DNA from: an uncultured Ellagibacter sp.
GTDB taxonomy: Bacteria > Actinomycetota > Coriobacteriia > Coriobacteriales > Eggerthellaceae
Length of the DNA stretch: 13,738 bases
Direction of reading: 5' to 3'
NCBI GenBank assembly: GCA_934661105.1
Contig: CAKUIV010000043.1
Span: 1 to 13,738 of the forward strand
Below, in pieces: positions 12,870 to 13,738 of the stretch (position 1 is its first letter; every line of letters begins with the position of its first letter). A model generated the notes under the pieces. The model was not told the origin of the DNA. It saw only the letters and a program-made list of their open reading frames with translations, and ran no database searches. Made by a program: the position numbers and the translations under genes.

Positions 12870-13394
12870 ATGGAATTTCTCGACACGCTGCTGCACCGCC
12901 GCAGCATCCGCTCGTTCACCGGCGGCGACATCCCTCGCGACGATGTGGAGAAGCTGCTCGTCGCCGGAATGGCGGGCCCTGCCGGCAAGGGCAAGAAGCC
13001 GTGGCGCTTCGTTGTGGTGCAGAATCGGGACACCATCGCGAAGCTCGCCGGCGCGCGCGATCCCAAGCAGAAGCTCTTCGACACGGCGAGCCTCGTCATC
13101 GCGGTGTTCGGCGACCCGAGCGTGGCGGACACGTGGATCGAGGACTGCTCGGTCGCCATGGCGAACATGCACCTGGCCGCCGACGCCATGGGACTTGGAA
13201 GCTGCTGGGTGCAGGGGCGCATGCGCACTGCCGTGGACGGCACGCCGACGGGCGACTACGTGTGCCGTGCGCTCTCTGTGCCCGAGGGGCTCGAGCTCGA
13301 GGCGATGCTCGTCGTCGGGACGATCGAGGAGCATCCGGCCCCTCATACGGCGGCGGACGTCGACCTGTCGCTTGCGAGCTGGGAATCGTTCTAG
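12870..13394 (+). CDS. Nitroreductase family FMN protein
   Basis: This 174-aa protein is a compact member of the nitroreductase/FMN-dependent oxidoreductase fold. It opens with LLHRRSIRSFTGGDIP, the FMN-phosphate-binding RRSxRxF motif (residues 10-16), followed by KKPWRFVVVQN (the 'PW-F' core) and, in the second half, AADAMGLGSCWVQGRMR, the usual glycine-rich segment near the flavin. Such enzymes use NAD(P)H to reduce nitro groups, quinones or other electron-poor molecules; the real substrate is unknown. No signal peptide is seen, so it is cytoplasmic. AAAGGAA stands 6-7 nt before the ATG. The stop codon directly precedes the GTG start of the next gene, so the two are co-transcribed and probably translationally coupled. 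Confidence 0.88.
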   Translation: MEFLDTLLHRRSIRSFTGGDIPRDDVEKLLVAGMAGPAGKGKKPWRFVVVQNRDTIAKLAGARDPKQKLFDTASLVIAVFGDPSVADTWIEDCSVAMANMHLAADAMGLGSCWVQGRMRTAVDGTPTGDYVCRALSVPEGLELEAMLVVGTIEEHPAPHTAADVDLSLASWESF

Positions 13395-13738
13395 GTGGAT
13401 CGAGTTCGCGAATTCGTTCGCCGCGAAGCCGTCCTCGTCGCCGCGGCCGTGCTCGCCCTGGCCTCGTGCGCGCTTGTGCCGCCCGACGCCGCGTATGCGG
13501 GATACATTGACTGGCATACGCTCGCGCTTCTGTTCTGTCTGATGACGGTGGTGGCGGGTTTCCGTGCGCTCGGCGTGCTCGATGCGGTGGGTGCCTGGCT
13601 CGTCTCGCGCGCGGCCTCGCAGCGACATGTGGCGTTCTCGCTCGTGGGGCTTTCGTTCTTCGCGAGCATGGCGGTTACCAACGACGTCGCGCTCATCACG
13701 TTCGTGCCGCTCGCGCTCGTGACCATCCGCGCCGCGGG
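13395..13738 (+). CDS. SLC13/ArsB-like anion permease, 3' end missing
   Basis: An open frame starts at GTG 13395, immediately after the nitroreductase stop, and runs off the window after 114 codons. Its start MDRVREFVRREAVLVAAAVL is followed by a hydrophobic helix, PPDAAYAGYIDWHTLALLFC, and a long hydrophobic stretch ending FFASMAVTNDVALITFVPLA. The 'VTNDVALITFVPL' segment is the hallmark of the ion transporter superfamily that includes ArsB, NhaD and SLC13/CitM-type carriers, which move anions across the inner membrane. Three or four membrane segments are visible here, of about ten to twelve expected. No strong SD precedes the GTG, which suits translational coupling to the nitroreductase. 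The transported ion cannot be told from this fragment. Confidence 0.8.
   Translation, partial: MDRVREFVRREAVLVAAAVLALASCALVPPDAAYAGYIDWHTLALLFCLMTVVAGFRALGVLDAVGAWLVSRAASQRHVAFSLVGLSFFASMAVTNDVALITFVPLALVTIRAA

Noticed and set aside
1..13738. CRISPR array, IS element, tRNA or riboswitch
   Set aside because: No regularly spaced repeats, transposase motifs with terminal repeats, cloverleaf-like segments or known riboswitch cores were seen in the gaps.

Overview
The window is a high-GC stretch with the look of an anaerobic gut actinobacterium of the Coriobacteriia, most likely Eggerthellaceae (Eggerthella, Gordonibacter or a relative). This is inferred from the gene types: cytoplasmic bis-MGD molybdoenzymes paired with very small two-cluster ferredoxin subunits, OFA-like MFS carriers, and an aldo/keto reductase with a ferredoxin tail. 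No rRNA, tRNA, IS element or CRISPR array is visible.

Region 1 (1-8809, all + strand) is the main locus. A LysR-type regulator (160-1074) precedes two paralogous two-gene modules. Each module is a DMSO-reductase-superfamily large subunit of about 760 aa without a Tat signal, followed by a 110-111 aa ferredoxin-like protein with two [4Fe-4S] motifs. Module A is 1208-3849 and module B is 6164-8809. Between them lie a 150-aa protein with a DUF2007-like sequence pattern (3946-4398), an MFS transporter (4433-5752), a probable terminator, and a 72-aa zinc-ribbon protein starting at a GTG behind a strong Shine-Dalgarno (5899-6117). The large subunits resemble the acetylene hydratase / pyrogallol transhydroxylase / catechol dehydroxylase branch of the superfamily. 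The simplest reading is a reductive aromatic (catechol or polyphenol) dehydroxylation locus: the MFS protein imports the substrate, the small Fe-S proteins deliver electrons, the cytoplasmic Mo enzymes remove hydroxyl groups, and the LysR protein senses the substrate. The substrate cannot be read from the sequence.

Region 2 (8810-8967) is a convergent gap carrying three strong inverted repeats that act as, or resemble, terminators. Region 3 (8968-11523, - strand) holds an aldo/keto reductase with a C-terminal 2x[4Fe-4S] domain and a degenerate catalytic tetrad, read from a MerR-like promoter with a 19-bp spacer, and a second MFS transporter of the same subfamily as the first. Region 4 (11732-13738, + strand) holds a PLP-dependent low-specificity L-threonine aldolase, a small FMN nitroreductase, and the 5' part of an SLC13/ArsB-like anion permease whose GTG start directly follows the nitroreductase stop codon and which runs off the window end.

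The best candidates for new biology are the paired cytoplasmic Mo enzymes, which lack different cysteines in their N-terminal Fe-S motifs, and the two small accessory proteins (DUF2007-like and zinc-ribbon) lodged between them.
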